A DNA stretch of 64,000 bases from Microbacterium faecale (lineage in GTDB: Bacteria; Actinomycetota; Actinomycetes; Actinomycetales; Microbacteriaceae): positions 124,001-188,000 of the forward strand of contig NZ_BMHO01000002.1 of assembly GCF_014640975.1 (NCBI RefSeq), in the 5' to 3' direction. The notes below the pieces were generated by a model. That model was given only the letters and a program-made list of their open reading frames with translations. It ran no database searches and was not told the origin of the DNA. This document shows, piece after piece, positions 52,558 through 62,075 of the stretch. Position numbers and translations under genes: made by a program. Numbering within the stretch: the stretch's first letter is position 1; each line of letters begins with the position of its first letter.

Positions 52558-53853
52558 GGGGGCGCTGCGTACTCCGCCCTCCGGGGCCGGTTCGTCGGCA
52601 TCGTCCGCCTCATCGTCAGAGAGATCGTCCCACGTCAGCGGGCGCCGCACGGGCGCGAGCAGCAGGATCGCGGCGCCCACGAGCACCTCGATCCCGACGG
52701 TGAGCGCGACGGGCCCGGGGTCAGCGCCCACCACGGCCAGGCGCTCAGGCCCCATGGATCCGGCCGAGACGGCGGCGATGAGCGCGGCGAGTGCGCCCGA
52801 GCAGACGGCGATGCCGACCGCGATGACGACGCGCGGCGCGAAGCGCTCCTCGCCGTCGCCATCAAACGCCCATTCTTCGGCGTACGAGCGCCGCGCGATC
52901 CATCCGGCGAGCGCGCCGAACGCGACCGGGACGAGCACGATGAGCAGCATCCAGCCGGATCCGCCCTCCGGGATGATGCCGAACATCGGTACGCCCGGCA
53001 GCACGCCCAGCGACGTCCCCGACGGCGAGATGGCGGTGTCGGCGCCGATCGCGAAGCCGGGGCCCGCGATCCACGCGATCCCCCACGCGATGAAGGTCGG
53101 GAGGTAGGCGAGCTGGGCGAGGGTGAGCGTCGTCACGCCCACGAGGTCCACGTGCGCCCGTTCGAAGAGGTTGATGACCTCGCCGCCGCGGAGGGCGATG
53201 AGGACAGCGAGCAACAGGGCAGCCGCTCCGACGAGTCCGACGACGACCGTGGCCGTTCCACGAACGACGAGCGTCGGCGCCACGCGCCACGCGGGACTCC
53301 AGCCGTCGACCACATCGTGGATCCGGTCGATGACGCCGTCGTCGCCATCGCGCCACGCCGCACGGACCGCACCCGTCGCGGCGCCCACAACATACACAGC
53401 GGTGGGGAGCACGATCCCCTGCCAGGTGGTGATCGACGCCACGGGGTTGGCGCTCGTGACGGCCACCACCCCGGAGATGAGCGCGATGACCGCGGTCCCG
53501 GTCACGACGCCGATGATCGGCGCGCCGGACCCCGCCGCTCGCGCCCCCGAACGGGCGGCGAAGATGAGGGTGAAACAGGCGAAGAGCAGCGGTGCGATGC
53601 TCACCCAGAACGTGGCGCCCCGATCGGGCACGCCGAGCAGACTCGCGGAATCGCCGAGGTCGAGGTGCACCGGCACGAGGTGTCCGAGCTGCCAGACGCG
53701 CGCGGTCGCGGGCCACAGCGCATCCCACGCGTCGACATCGCCGAACGCGGCAATCCACAGGAGAGTGAACGGCGCGAGGACCGCGACGAGCCCGACCGCA
53801 GCCGCGACGAGCGCGTCGACGGCGGCCAGGACGGCGACGAGGACACGGTGCAT
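52555..53853 (-). CDS. PerM/DUF6350 polytopic membrane protein
   Basis: 432 residues with about nine to ten hydrophobic segments and an acidic C-terminal tail (DDLSDDEADDADE). The position between sucD and purN equals that of perM (Rv0955) in M. tuberculosis, a divisome-stabilising membrane protein needed at low magnesium. Shared features include long hydrophobic helices and GGEVINLFERAHVDLVG. Assignment rests on synteny and topology more than on motifs. Confidence 0.8.
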   Translation of the reverse strand: MHRVLVAVLAAVDALVAAAVGLVAVLAPFTLLWIAAFGDVDAWDALWPATARVWQLGHLVPVHLDLGDSASLLGVPDRGATFWVSIAPLLFACFTLIFAARSGARAAGSGAPIIGVVTGTAVIALISGVVAVTSANPVASITTWQGIVLPTAVYVVGAATGAVRAAWRDGDDGVIDRIHDVVDGWSPAWRVAPTLVVRGTATVVVGLVGAAALLLAVLIALRGGEVINLFERAHVDLVGVTTLTLAQLAYLPTFIAWGIAWIAGPGFAIGADTAISPSGTSLGVLPGVPMFGIIPEGGSGWMLLIVLVPVAFGALAGWIARRSYAEEWAFDGDGEERFAPRVVIAVGIAVCSGALAALIAAVSAGSMGPERLAVVGADPGPVALTVGIEVLVGAAILLLAPVRRPLTWDDLSDDEADDADEPAPEGGVRSAP

Positions 53854-53949
53854 AGGCGTATGAGGCTACCGGGAGCAGACTGCGGATCCGGTGATCCCAC
53901 CCCGGCGTCGGCGCACTTGGTCGACGTCGGGGTGGGATCGGGAAAGGAA

Positions 53950-53992
53950 CGCGAAGGGGCTCCGGCGGATGTTCCGCCGGAGCCCCTTCGCG
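53950..53992 (-). terminator. Intrinsic terminator after sucD
   Basis: Perfect 20-bp G+C-rich stem (53950-53969 with 53973-53992) around TGT, followed on the minus strand by TTCCTTTCC. It ends the sucCD transcript 6 bases after the sucD stop. Confidence 0.88.
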
Positions 53993-53998
53993 CGTCGG

Positions 53999-54901
53999 TC
54001 AGCTCGCCTGCAGGATCTCCCGCATGAGCTGAGCCGTCTCGCTCGGGGTCTTGCCGACCTTGACGCCGGCGGCCTCGAGGGCTTCCTTCTTCGCGGACGC
54101 CGTGCCCGCCGATCCGGAGACGATCGCACCGGCGTGCCCCATCGTCTTGCCTTCGGGGGCGGTGAAGCCGGCCACGTAGCCCACGACCGGCTTGGTGACG
54201 TTGTCCTTGATGTACTCCGCGGCACGCTCCTCAGCGTCGCCGCCGATCTCGCCGATCATCACGATCGCCTTCGTCTCGGGGTCGTTCTCGAACGCCTCGA
54301 GCGCATCGATGTGCGTCGTTCCGATGACCGGGTCGCCGCCGATGCCGATCGCCGTCGAGAAGCCGAAGTCGTTCAGCTCGAACATCATCTGGTACGTCAG
54401 CGTGCCCGACTTCGAGACGAGGCCGATCGGCCCCTTACCCGTGATGTTCGCGGGCGTGATGCCGGCGAGCGCCTCCCCGGGAGTGATGATGCCCGGGCAG
54501 TTCGGACCGATGATGCGCGTCGTGCCGCCCTTGCTCTTGGCGTGCGCCCAGGCCTCTGCGGCGTCGCCGACGGGAACGCCCTCGGTGATGACGACGAGGA
54601 GCGGGATCTCGGCGTCGATGGCCTCGATCATCGCGTCCTTGGTGAACTTCGGCGGCACGAAGGCGACCGACACGTCGGCGCCCGTCGCCTCCATCGCCTC
54701 GCTGACGGAGGCGAACACCGGCAGCTGGACTTCGCCCGCACCGGGCTTCTCGTGTGTCACGGTCGTGCCGGCCTTGCGCGCGTTCACGCCGCCGACGACG
54801 TTCGTCCCCGCCTTGAGCATCAGGGCGGTGTGCTTGCTGCCCTCACCGCCGGTGATGCCCTGGACGATGACCTTGGAATCCTTGTTGAGGTAGATCGACA
54901 T
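53999..54901 (-). CDS. sucD: Succinyl-CoA synthetase alpha subunit
   Basis: 300 residues from ATG at 54899-54901. CoA-binding Rossmann domain with [16 protein letters not shown], then [12 protein letters not shown]. The phosphorylated His is in [15 protein letters not shown] (~245). With SucC it makes ATP or GTP from succinyl-CoA in the TCA cycle. 16 bases after sucC. Confidence 0.97.
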   Translation of the reverse strand: MSIYLNKDSKVIVQGITGGEGSKHTALMLKAGTNVVGGVNARKAGTTVTHEKPGAGEVQLPVFASVSEAMEATGADVSVAFVPPKFTKDAMIEAIDAEIPLLVVITEGVPVGDAAEAWAHAKSKGGTTRIIGPNCPGIITPGEALAGITPANITGKGPIGLVSKSGTLTYQMMFELNDFGFSTAIGIGGDPVIGTTHIDALEAFENDPETKAIVMIGEIGGDAEERAAEYIKDNVTKPVVGYVAGFTAPEGKTMGHAGAIVSGSAGTASAKKEALEAAGVKVGKTPSETAQLMREILQAS

Positions 54902-54917
54902 CGAATAAGTCCTTATC

Positions 54918-56084
54918 TCACGCGTTCGCCAGCTGGGCGGCCTTGTCGGCGCCTTCGTCCATGCCTGCGGCCAGGGTGACGAGCGGGTGGTTCGCCTGGG
55001 CGAGGATCGCACGCCCCTCCTCGACCTGGTTGCCGTCGAGGCGCACGACGAGCGGCTTGGACGCCGCGTCGCCGAGGATCTCGAGGGCCTTCACGATGCC
55101 CTCTGCGACCGCGACGCAGCTGGTAATGCCGCCGAAGACGTTCACGAAGACGCTCTTGACCTGCGGGTCGCCGAGGATCACGTCGAGGCCGCTGGCCATG
55201 ACCTGTGCGTTGGCGCCGCCGCCGATGTCGAGGAAGTTCGCCGGCTTCACGCCGCCGTGGTTCTCTCCCGCGTATGCGGTGACGTCGAGCGTCGACATCA
55301 CGAGACCTGCACCGTTGCCGATGACGCCGACCTCGCCGTCGAGCTTGACGTAGTTGAGGCCGGCCGCCTTGGCCTTCGCCTCGAGCGGGTCGGCCGCGCC
55401 CTTGTCCTCGAGCTCGGCGTGCTCCGGGTGGCGCACCTCCGAGGCGTTCTCATCGAGCGACACCTTGCCGTCGAGCGCGATGATGTCGCCCTCAGCAGTC
55501 AGGACCAGCGGGTTGACCTCGACGAGGGTGGCGTCCTCGCCGGTGTAGACCTCGTAGAGCTTCACGAACGCGTCGGAGACCTTCTCGATCAGCTCGGCGG
55601 GGAAGTTCGCCGCCTTCGCGATCTCGAGCGCCTTCTGCTTGTCGATGCCCGTCAGCGGGTCGACCTCGATCCGTGCGAGCGCCTCCGGCTTCTCGACGGC
55701 GAGCTGCTCGATCTCCATGCCCCCCTCGACGCTGCACAGCGACAGGTAAGAGCGGTTGGCACGGTCGAGGAGCACGGAGAAGTAGAACTCGCGGTCGATG
55801 TTCGCCCCCGCGGCCACCATGACGCGGCGCACGACGTGCCCCTTGATGTCGAGACCGAGGATCGCCTGTGCGGCCTCGTAGGCCTCGTCGGCGTTCTTCG
55901 CGACCTTCACACCGCCGGCCTTACCGCGGCCGCCGATCTTGACCTGGGCCTTGACGACAACGACGCCGCCGAGCTTCTCCGCGGCCGCCTTCGCTTCCTC
56001 GGGGGTATCGGCGACGATACCGGCGAGCACCGGCACCCCGTACTTCTCGAAAAGGTCTCGTGCCTGGTACTCGTACAGATCCAC
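54918..56084 (-). CDS. sucC: Succinyl-CoA synthetase beta subunit
   Basis: 388 residues from a GTG ([16 protein letters not shown]). ATP-grasp N-terminus with [19 protein letters not shown]; the C-terminal ligase domain has [13 protein letters not shown] and [11 protein letters not shown], and [12 protein letters not shown]. Forms the heterodimer with SucD. The gene is preceded, 17 bases upstream, by a 57-residue membrane protein on the same strand. Confidence 0.97.
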   Translation of the reverse strand: MDLYEYQARDLFEKYGVPVLAGIVADTPEEAKAAAEKLGGVVVVKAQVKIGGRGKAGGVKVAKNADEAYEAAQAILGLDIKGHVVRRVMVAAGANIDREFYFSVLLDRANRSYLSLCSVEGGMEIEQLAVEKPEALARIEVDPLTGIDKQKALEIAKAANFPAELIEKVSDAFVKLYEVYTGEDATLVEVNPLVLTAEGDIIALDGKVSLDENASEVRHPEHAELEDKGAADPLEAKAKAAGLNYVKLDGEVGVIGNGAGLVMSTLDVTAYAGENHGGVKPANFLDIGGGANAQVMASGLDVILGDPQVKSVFVNVFGGITSCVAVAEGIVKALEILGDAASKPLVVRLDGNQVEEGRAILAQANHPLVTLAAGMDEGADKAAQLANA

Positions 56085-56101
56085 CTTGCTTTACCTTCTA
56101 T

Positions 56102-56275
56102 CTACTTGTTGTGGTTCGTTCGCCACTGGCTACGGAACATCGGAATCGCCATCGCGAGGCACACGGCGAGGATTCCGAGCGTGAAGATGAGCCCGTTGAA
56201 AGCCGGCGCGACGAATGCGACGCCGAAGAGGAACAGGCCGCCGATGAAGAGGATCAGCGACAGTATGAACATCAT
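56102..56275 (-). CDS. Small 57-residue membrane protein upstream of sucC
   Basis: Reads MMFILSLILFIGGLFLFGVA and continues to a basic C-terminus (FRSQWRTNHNK). Two hydrophobic segments, residues ~2-20 and ~28-46, separated by a Pro-Ala-Phe-Asn turn. No signal or known domain; the order is that of a small two-helix membrane protein. Its TAG lies 17 bases before sucC's GTG, so it is probably the first gene of the sucCD transcript. Synonymous G+C use looks like that of real genes. Confidence 0.72.
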   Translation of the reverse strand: MMFILSLILFIGGLFLFGVAFVAPAFNGLIFTLGILAVCLAMAIPMFRSQWRTNHNK

Positions 56276-56363
56276 GTGAGACAGCCCTCCGAAAAGATCC
56301 GTTCTTCAGTCTACCGACTGTGGGCGCACGACAAACACATCGCGCTCTCGGCGCTCCAGCTCC

Positions 56364-56369
56364 TAGCGT
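56364..56369 (+). promoter_or_regulatory. -10 box TAGCGT before the acyl-CoA dehydrogenase
   Basis: TAGCGT lies 6 bases before the ATG at 56376; leaderless spacing. Confidence 0.55.
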
Positions 56370-56375
56370 GGCGGC

Positions 56376-57608
56376 ATGGCAGATGAGACGTTTCCCGGCG
56401 AGCGCGTGCGCTCCTATTCCGTGACCTCTCCCCTCGACACCGACTACTACGGCGTCTTCGATGACGTCGCCGGCGCCGACCTCGACGCGTGGGAACGTGC
56501 CCGGGCCGTCGTGCGTGAGGTCGCCGACGACCTGCTCGCGGCGTGGGAGACCGCCGCCTACCCGCACGAACAGGTCCTCGAGGCTCTCGGCCGACACGAC
56601 GTGATGTCGGACGGCGTCGAGCACGAGGGGCTCACGCACCTCTCGCCCCTCGCAGCGGGGCTCGTGAACATGGAGCTCTCCCGCGGCGATGGCTCCCTCG
56701 GGACGATCCTCGCGGTGCAGGGCGGACTCGCGCTGCGGACCCTCGCGCTGTTCGGGAGCGACGCACAGAAGGACGCATGGCTCGCACGGCTCGACAGCGG
56801 TGAGGTGCCCGGGTCGTTCGCGCTCACCGAGCCAGATCACGGCAGCGACTCGACCGGTCTCGAGACGAGCGCGACGCGCGAGGGCGACGCCTGGGTGCTC
56901 CGCGGCGCGAAGAAGTGGATCGGCAACGGCGCCTCGGGCGGGATCACCTTCGTCTGGGCGCGGCTCGTCGATCCATCGGATCCCGATGACGGTCGCGTGT
57001 GCTGCTTCCTCGTCCCGCAGGAGACGCCGGGCTATCGCGGGGAGGTCATCGAGGGCAAGGTGTCGCTTCGCGCGATCCACCAGGCGCGCATTGTGCTCGA
57101 CGACGTGCGCGTGCCGCTCGACGCGCGTCTGCCGGGCGCGCACTCATTCGCGGACACGTCCCGCGTGCTGTACGCGACGCGATCCGGCGTCGCGTGGTCG
57201 GCGCTCGGCCACGCAACCGCGTGCTATGAGGCCGCGCTCCAGTACGCGGGCGAACGCACGCAATTCGGCAAACCGCTCGCCGCGTTCCAGCTCGTGCAGG
57301 AGCGACTGACGCGGATGCTCTCGCAGCTGACCGCAATGCAGCTCTACTGTCGCCGACTCGCCGACCTCGAAGCAACGGGCGACCTGCGCCCGACGCAGGC
57401 GTCGCTCGCGAAGTACACCAACACCCGAGCCGCACGCGACATCGCTCGCGACGCCCGCGACCTCCTGGGCGGCAACGGGATCCTGCTCGAGAATCGCGTC
57501 ATGCAGCACCTCGTCGACATCGAGGCGATTCACACCTACGAGGGCACGGAGAGCGTGCAGGCGCTGCTCATCGGCCGCGACGTCACCGGCGTCGGGGCGT
57601 TCGTCTAG
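56376..57608 (+). CDS. Acyl-CoA dehydrogenase (glutaryl-CoA dehydrogenase-like)
   Basis: 410 residues. FAD flavoenzyme oxidising an acyl-CoA to the enoyl form. SFALTEPDHGSDSTGLETSA and RGAKKWIGNGASGG are the FAD/substrate loop. AGERTQFGKPLAAFQLVQERL is the helical core, and the catalytic base Glu is in IHTYEGTESVQALLIGRD (~390), the position of GCDH-type enzymes. The N-terminal PLDTDYYGVF also fits glutaryl-CoA dehydrogenases, but the exact acyl chain is not determined. Confidence 0.92.
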   Translation: MADETFPGERVRSYSVTSPLDTDYYGVFDDVAGADLDAWERARAVVREVADDLLAAWETAAYPHEQVLEALGRHDVMSDGVEHEGLTHLSPLAAGLVNMELSRGDGSLGTILAVQGGLALRTLALFGSDAQKDAWLARLDSGEVPGSFALTEPDHGSDSTGLETSATREGDAWVLRGAKKWIGNGASGGITFVWARLVDPSDPDDGRVCCFLVPQETPGYRGEVIEGKVSLRAIHQARIVLDDVRVPLDARLPGAHSFADTSRVLYATRSGVAWSALGHATACYEAALQYAGERTQFGKPLAAFQLVQERLTRMLSQLTAMQLYCRRLADLEATGDLRPTQASLAKYTNTRAARDIARDARDLLGGNGILLENRVMQHLVDIEAIHTYEGTESVQALLIGRDVTGVGAFV

Positions 57609-57617
57609 GGGCGTCTC

Positions 57618-58820
57618 CTACTGGTCGGTCGAGGACGGACCCTCGGTGATGGGGTCTGCCTCCGACGCGAGCGGCATGACCGGCGTGAGTTCGTCGCGCG
57701 TCAGCGTCATCAGCGGGCCCGCGGGATCGAGGAGGATCCCGCCGAGCTCCGCGTGATCCGTCAGCAGCTTCGCGACCTTCTCGATGCCGAACGGCATCGC
57801 GCGTTCGCTGCGCCCCTGGGCGACGACCTCGAGCGGGTGCGAATACACCTGCAGCAGACGGGTGCCGTTCGCGAGACGCGCCTCCGCGATGCCCATCTTC
57901 GTCTCGTCCTGCGGCGACGGACCGACGGCGACCCACAGCGGGGGGCGCTGGCCGAGGATCTCGACGATCTTCTTCGGCGTCTCGGTGTCGCGCGGCTGGG
58001 CGAGCGCAGTCTTGACGCGCAGCTGCGGATCCGCCTGCTCGCGGGCGCGCTCGAGGACCTCGCGCGGGAGCACGATGCGGTTCTGACCCGACGCGTTGTC
58101 GATGATGATGCCGTCGAAGTCGTTGTCGACCATGTGCGCGAGGATCTGGGGCACGGGCTGCGCGATCGCCGATGTCTGCGTGTTCCCGTCGCCCTGAACG
58201 GCCTTGCTCAATGCGCGCCCGGAGCTGAACACGAGCATGTAGGTCTTGTCGGCCGTGCGCGCGACACCGAACTTCAGCTGGGCGCTGCCCTTCTCCTGCA
58301 TCTGCTCGCGCACGTCACCGTCGACGCGCAGGAACACATGGCCCTGCAGCAGCTGTCGCGCGACGCCGAGGAGTTGCTGCGGTTGCGGCTTCTCCGGCAG
58401 CGCGGCGAGCGCGTCGCGCACGAGGCCGTTGTCGCGCAGTCCCTTGACCGTCTCCAGCTCTGTCGGCGGAGCGGCCGGTGCGAACGGCAGCTCACGCGGC
58501 GGCACGGGACGGCCCCCCTCGGGCGTCGGCGCGGATCCGCTCGGGCGAGTCGCCGCCTGCGGTCCGTCCTGCGCCGCAGCCTGCGCTTCCTGTGCACGCT
58601 TCGCGTCTTCGGCACGCTTCTGCTCCGGAGACTGCACCTCCGGCCCCGATTCGGCGCCGACGCCCTGGTAGGCGGAGAAGGAGATGTTCACCTCGGGCAC
58701 GCTCTCCGCGGCGGGGGCGTCGCTCGTGGTGTCCTGCGGGGCCGCAGATTCCTCCGACTGCGGCGCCGCGGCGGCGTCATCGCTGCGATCGGACTTCTTC
58801 TTGCGCGAGAAAAGACCCAT
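57618..58820 (-). CDS. SseB-domain protein
   Basis: 400 residues from the ATG at 58818-58820. The first ~115 residues are low complexity, charged and Ala/Pro/Glu-rich (MGLFSRKKKSDRSDD). They are followed by a helical region and two SseB-like domains, e.g. LGVARQLLQGHVFLRVDGDV and QLKFGVARTADKTYMLVFSSG, and later PPLWVAVGPSPQDETKMG. SseB family function is obscure (enhanced serine sensitivity). No membrane segment. The -10 box TACGCT is 6 bases upstream. Confidence 0.82.
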   Translation of the reverse strand: MGLFSRKKKSDRSDDAAAAPQSEESAAPQDTTSDAPAAESVPEVNISFSAYQGVGAESGPEVQSPEQKRAEDAKRAQEAQAAAQDGPQAATRPSGSAPTPEGGRPVPPRELPFAPAAPPTELETVKGLRDNGLVRDALAALPEKPQPQQLLGVARQLLQGHVFLRVDGDVREQMQEKGSAQLKFGVARTADKTYMLVFSSGRALSKAVQGDGNTQTSAIAQPVPQILAHMVDNDFDGIIIDNASGQNRIVLPREVLERAREQADPQLRVKTALAQPRDTETPKKIVEILGQRPPLWVAVGPSPQDETKMGIAEARLANGTRLLQVYSHPLEVVAQGRSERAMPFGIEKVAKLLTDHAELGGILLDPAGPLMTLTRDELTPVMPLASEADPITEGPSSTDQ

Positions 58821-58826
58821 GCCCCC

Positions 58827-58832
58827 AGCGTA
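58827..58832 (-). promoter_or_regulatory. -10 box TACGCT before the SseB-like gene
   Basis: TACGCT lies 6 bases before the ATG at 58820 on the minus strand. Confidence 0.55.
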
Positions 58833-58855
58833 CGGGAGGCGCGGAGGGCGGGCCG

Positions 58856-61240
58856 TTACAGCTTCTCGATCGGCGCGACCTTGATGAGGAGCTTCTTCGC
58901 GCCGGCGGAATCGAAACGGACGTGGGCGATGCGCTTCGCCCCCTGCCCCGTGATCGCGTCGACGACGCCCTCCCCGAAGTCGTCGTGACGGATCCGGTCC
59001 CCCGGGTCGAGCTCGAGGTCGCCGTTGTCGCGCACCTTGCCGGTGACGCGGTTGGTGAACTCCGCCAACGACGCCTTCGATCGCGAAGGTTCGAGCGGTT
59101 TGACACCCCACCGGTTCTCCCGCGGGGCCGTCGCGTTGAGCGCGCGGGAGCGCATGCCGCCGCGTGAGTTCACGTCGCCCGGAGACTGTCGCCAGTCGAC
59201 CAGACCCGCCGGGATCTCCTGGAGGAAGCGGCTCGGCATCGCGACCGAGACCTCGCCGAACTGCGCACGCGTCATCGCGAGCGAGAGGAAGAGCCGCTGC
59301 CGCGCCCGCGTGATGCCCACGTAGAACAGACGTCGCTCCTCCTGCGGACCGCCGGGCTCGCCCGCCGAGATGCGGTGCGGGATCAGATCCTCTTCGACAC
59401 CGGTCAGGAAGACCGTGTCGAACTCGAGGCCCTTGGCGGTGTGCAGGGTCATGAGGGAGACCGTGCCCGACGCATCGTCGAGGTTGTCGCTGTCGGCGAC
59501 GAGCGCGACCTCCGTGAGGAAGTCGATCACCGTGCCGTCGGGGTTGTTCCGTGCGAATTCGCGGGTCACCGCGACGAGCTCGTCGAGGTTCTCGACGCGC
59601 GCCTCGTCCTGAGGATCCTGCGACTGCCGCAGCGCATCGAGGTAACCCGAGCGGTTCAGCAGCACCTGCATGCCCTCGGCGACGGCGCTCGGCGGCGCGT
59701 CGTCCCCGGACGCCGGCAACAGGATCTCCTGTGCTTCGCGCAGCACCGCGTCGAGATGGTCGAGGACCTTCTGCTGCTTCGGCCCGAGCCCGATCTCCCC
59801 CGCGTGCGCCAGTGCGTCGCGGAACGTGAGGTCGTTGTCTGCGGCGAATCGCGCGATGTTCGTCTCGGTCACCGCGCCGATGCCCCGCTTCGGCTTGTTG
59901 AGGATGCGACGAACCGCCATCTCGTCGGCGGGGTTGACCACGGCGACGAGGTACGCGAGCGCGTCCTTGATCTCGGCACGGTCGTAGAACTTCGTGCCGC
60001 CCATGATCCGGTACGGGATCGCCGAGCGGATGAAGATCTCCTCCAGCGCTCGCGACTGCGAGTTCGTGCGGTAGAACACGGCGATGTCGTCGTAGCCGAC
60101 ACTGCTGGAGCGGAGAGACTCGATCTCATCGGCGACGAACTGCGCCTCGTCGTGTTGCGAGTATCCGGTGAAGCCGATGACCGTGTGCCCTGCGCCCTGG
60201 TCAGTCCACAGCTTCTTGTCCTTGCGGTCGAAGTTATTGCTGATGACCGCGTTCGCCGCGTCGAGGATGTTCTGACTCGACCGGTAGTTCTGTTCGAGGA
60301 GCACCACCCGCGCGCCGGGGAAGTCGCGCTCGAACTCCGTGATGTTGCGGATGTCGGCGCCGCGGAAGGCGTAAATCGACTGGTCGGAATCTCCCACCAC
60401 GGTGAGGGAGGCGCCGGCCTCGGCCGCGTCCGGAATCAGCGCGATCATTCCGTCGCCGACGTCGACGCCCTCGCCGGAGGCCGGCTTCGTCAGTTCGCGG
60501 ATGAGCTGGTACTGCGCGTGGTTCGTGTCCTGGTACTCGTCGACGAGGATGTGCCGGAAGCGCCGACGGTACACGTCGGCGACCTGCGGAAACGCCCGGA
60601 ACAGATAGACCGTCTGCGCGAGCAGATCGTCGAAATCGAACGCGTTCGCCTGGCGCAGTCGGCGCGTGTAGTCCTGGAAGATCTCGACGAAGACCCGTTC
60701 AGCTGGATCCGTCATGTTCGCCTGACGCGCGTACGCGTCGGCATCCTGCAGCTCGTTCTTCAGCATCGAGATCCGCGCCTGTGTCGACGCCGGCGTGAGA
60801 CCGTAGGCGTCAGCCTCATGCTCTTTCACCAGCCGCTTCATGAGGGCCCGGACATCGCCCGAGTCGTAGATCGTGAATGCTTTGGTGAAGCCGAATTGCT
60901 CGGCCTCGCGACGCAGGATGCGCACGCACGCCGAGTGGAACGTCGAGATCCACATCCCCTTCGCCTGCTCACCCACGAGCTCCTCGACACGCTCGCGCAT
61001 CTCGCCCGCGGCCTTGTTCGTGAACGTGATCGCGAGGATCTGGCTTGGCCAGGCCTCGCGGGAACGCAGCAGTGACGCGATGCGGTGCGTCAGCACGCGG
61101 GTCTTGCCGGATCCGGCACCCGCGACGATGAGCAGAGCGGGACCGCGATGGAGCACCGCCTCGCGCTGCGGCTCATTGAGGCCGTCGAGTAAGGGGTCGC
61201 GATCGGTCGGAACGAGGGGTGCGTCGTGAGGATGTGCCAT
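58856..61240 (-). CDS. pcrA: ATP-dependent DNA helicase PcrA/UvrD
   Basis: 794 residues; AGGAG precedes the ATG. Superfamily 1 3'-5' helicase for repair and clearing of RecA or RNA polymerase. Motifs: Q-motif LNEPQREAVLH, Walker A VAGAGSGKTRVLTHRI, Ia ITFTNKAAGEMRERV, DEYQDTNHAQ, GDSDQSIYAFRGAD, EQNYRSSQ, and TLHTAKGLEFDTVFLTG with ITRARQRLFLS. The C-terminus has a Tudor-like end (DRIRHDDFGEGVVDAITGQG) typical of PcrA, which binds RNA polymerase. Confidence 0.97.
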   Translation of the reverse strand: MAHPHDAPLVPTDRDPLLDGLNEPQREAVLHRGPALLIVAGAGSGKTRVLTHRIASLLRSREAWPSQILAITFTNKAAGEMRERVEELVGEQAKGMWISTFHSACVRILRREAEQFGFTKAFTIYDSGDVRALMKRLVKEHEADAYGLTPASTQARISMLKNELQDADAYARQANMTDPAERVFVEIFQDYTRRLRQANAFDFDDLLAQTVYLFRAFPQVADVYRRRFRHILVDEYQDTNHAQYQLIRELTKPASGEGVDVGDGMIALIPDAAEAGASLTVVGDSDQSIYAFRGADIRNITEFERDFPGARVVLLEQNYRSSQNILDAANAVISNNFDRKDKKLWTDQGAGHTVIGFTGYSQHDEAQFVADEIESLRSSSVGYDDIAVFYRTNSQSRALEEIFIRSAIPYRIMGGTKFYDRAEIKDALAYLVAVVNPADEMAVRRILNKPKRGIGAVTETNIARFAADNDLTFRDALAHAGEIGLGPKQQKVLDHLDAVLREAQEILLPASGDDAPPSAVAEGMQVLLNRSGYLDALRQSQDPQDEARVENLDELVAVTREFARNNPDGTVIDFLTEVALVADSDNLDDASGTVSLMTLHTAKGLEFDTVFLTGVEEDLIPHRISAGEPGGPQEERRLFYVGITRARQRLFLSLAMTRAQFGEVSVAMPSRFLQEIPAGLVDWRQSPGDVNSRGGMRSRALNATAPRENRWGVKPLEPSRSKASLAEFTNRVTGKVRDNGDLELDPGDRIRHDDFGEGVVDAITGQGAKRIAHVRFDSAGAKKLLIKVAPIEKL

Positions 61241-61338
61241 GGCTCCTGCAAGCTTAGGAGAGACCTCGGACGAACGAGCGCTTGGCGTGAGTTTCCTGCC
61301 AACTACCGAATTCTGGAGATGACAGTCAGGGTCGTCTG

Positions 61339-61344
61339 TATAAA
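61339..61344 (+). promoter_or_regulatory. -10 box TATAAA upstream of the GntR gene
   Basis: TATAAA lies about 42 bases before the GTG at 61386; no good -35 is visible at the right distance. The gene has its own GGGGGA ribosome site. Confidence 0.4.
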
Positions 61345-61385
61345 GTTACGGGATCGAGACCGAACACCGAGCAGGGGGAAAAACG

Positions 61386-62075
61386 GTGCTGAGCGATGAG
61401 AAGCCGGTGATGGCGGAGACCAAACGTCTCGCCGATGTCGTGTATGAACGTCTGTGCGAGTCGATTGTCGACGGCACCCTTGCGCCCGGACAGCGTGTGC
61501 GCGACGGCGAACTCGCCGACCGCCTCGGCGTCTCCCGAATGCCGGTTCGCGAAGCGCTGCAACGCCTCGAGCGGCAGGGCCTGATCGAGATGGTGGCGAG
61601 CCGGTACACGCGCGTCACCGACGTGACGCCGGAGATGCCCGCGAAGTCGCTCGAGTTCATCGGCTACCAGCTGGGCATCGGCCTGCACCTCACTCTCCCG
61701 CGGATGAGCGAGGAGGAGCGCGCTCATGCCTCGGACCTGACTCGCGAGATCGCACGCGCGCTCGCCACGGATCCGAAGAGCGCATACGCCGCCTACAGCA
61801 CGCTGAACGACTACATCGCCGAGCACAGCGGCAACTCCGTCTACGCCGCGACGATCTCCGACAGCTGGCTGCACATGACGCGCAACCTGCGCGGCACGTT
61901 CCCGCTCGTCAAGGACGCGGCGGCGCTGACGAGCGACTTCGAGCGCCTCGCCGATCTGATCGGGACGGGCGATGCAATCGACGCCGAGAGCCAGGTGCGC
62001 GATATCTTCCTGCTCGGCCCGGGACAGGGCGGCACAGCCCACGCCGTCGCCAACCTCTGGGACGACGCCCAGTAA
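61386..62075 (+). CDS. GntR-family transcriptional regulator with FCD-like domain
   Basis: 229 residues from a GTG with AGGGGGAA upstream. Winged helix LADVVYERLCESIVDGTLAPGQRVRDGELADRLGVSRMPVREAL (~15-58). The C-terminal helical domain (~75-225) is the FCD type, though its usual metal-binding Asp/His pattern is not obvious. Monocistronic, convergent with the glycerophosphodiesterase gene. Regulon unknown. Confidence 0.88.
   Translation: MLSDEKPVMAETKRLADVVYERLCESIVDGTLAPGQRVRDGELADRLGVSRMPVREALQRLERQGLIEMVASRYTRVTDVTPEMPAKSLEFIGYQLGIGLHLTLPRMSEEERAHASDLTREIARALATDPKSAYAAYSTLNDYIAEHSGNSVYAATISDSWLHMTRNLRGTFPLVKDAAALTSDFERLADLIGTGDAIDAESQVRDIFLLGPGQGGTAHAVANLWDDAQ

Noticed and set aside
61241..61385. 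Riboswitch or attenuator before the GntR gene
   Set aside because: The 145-base gap shows only a -10 box and a ribosome site; no stable conserved stem arrangement was seen.
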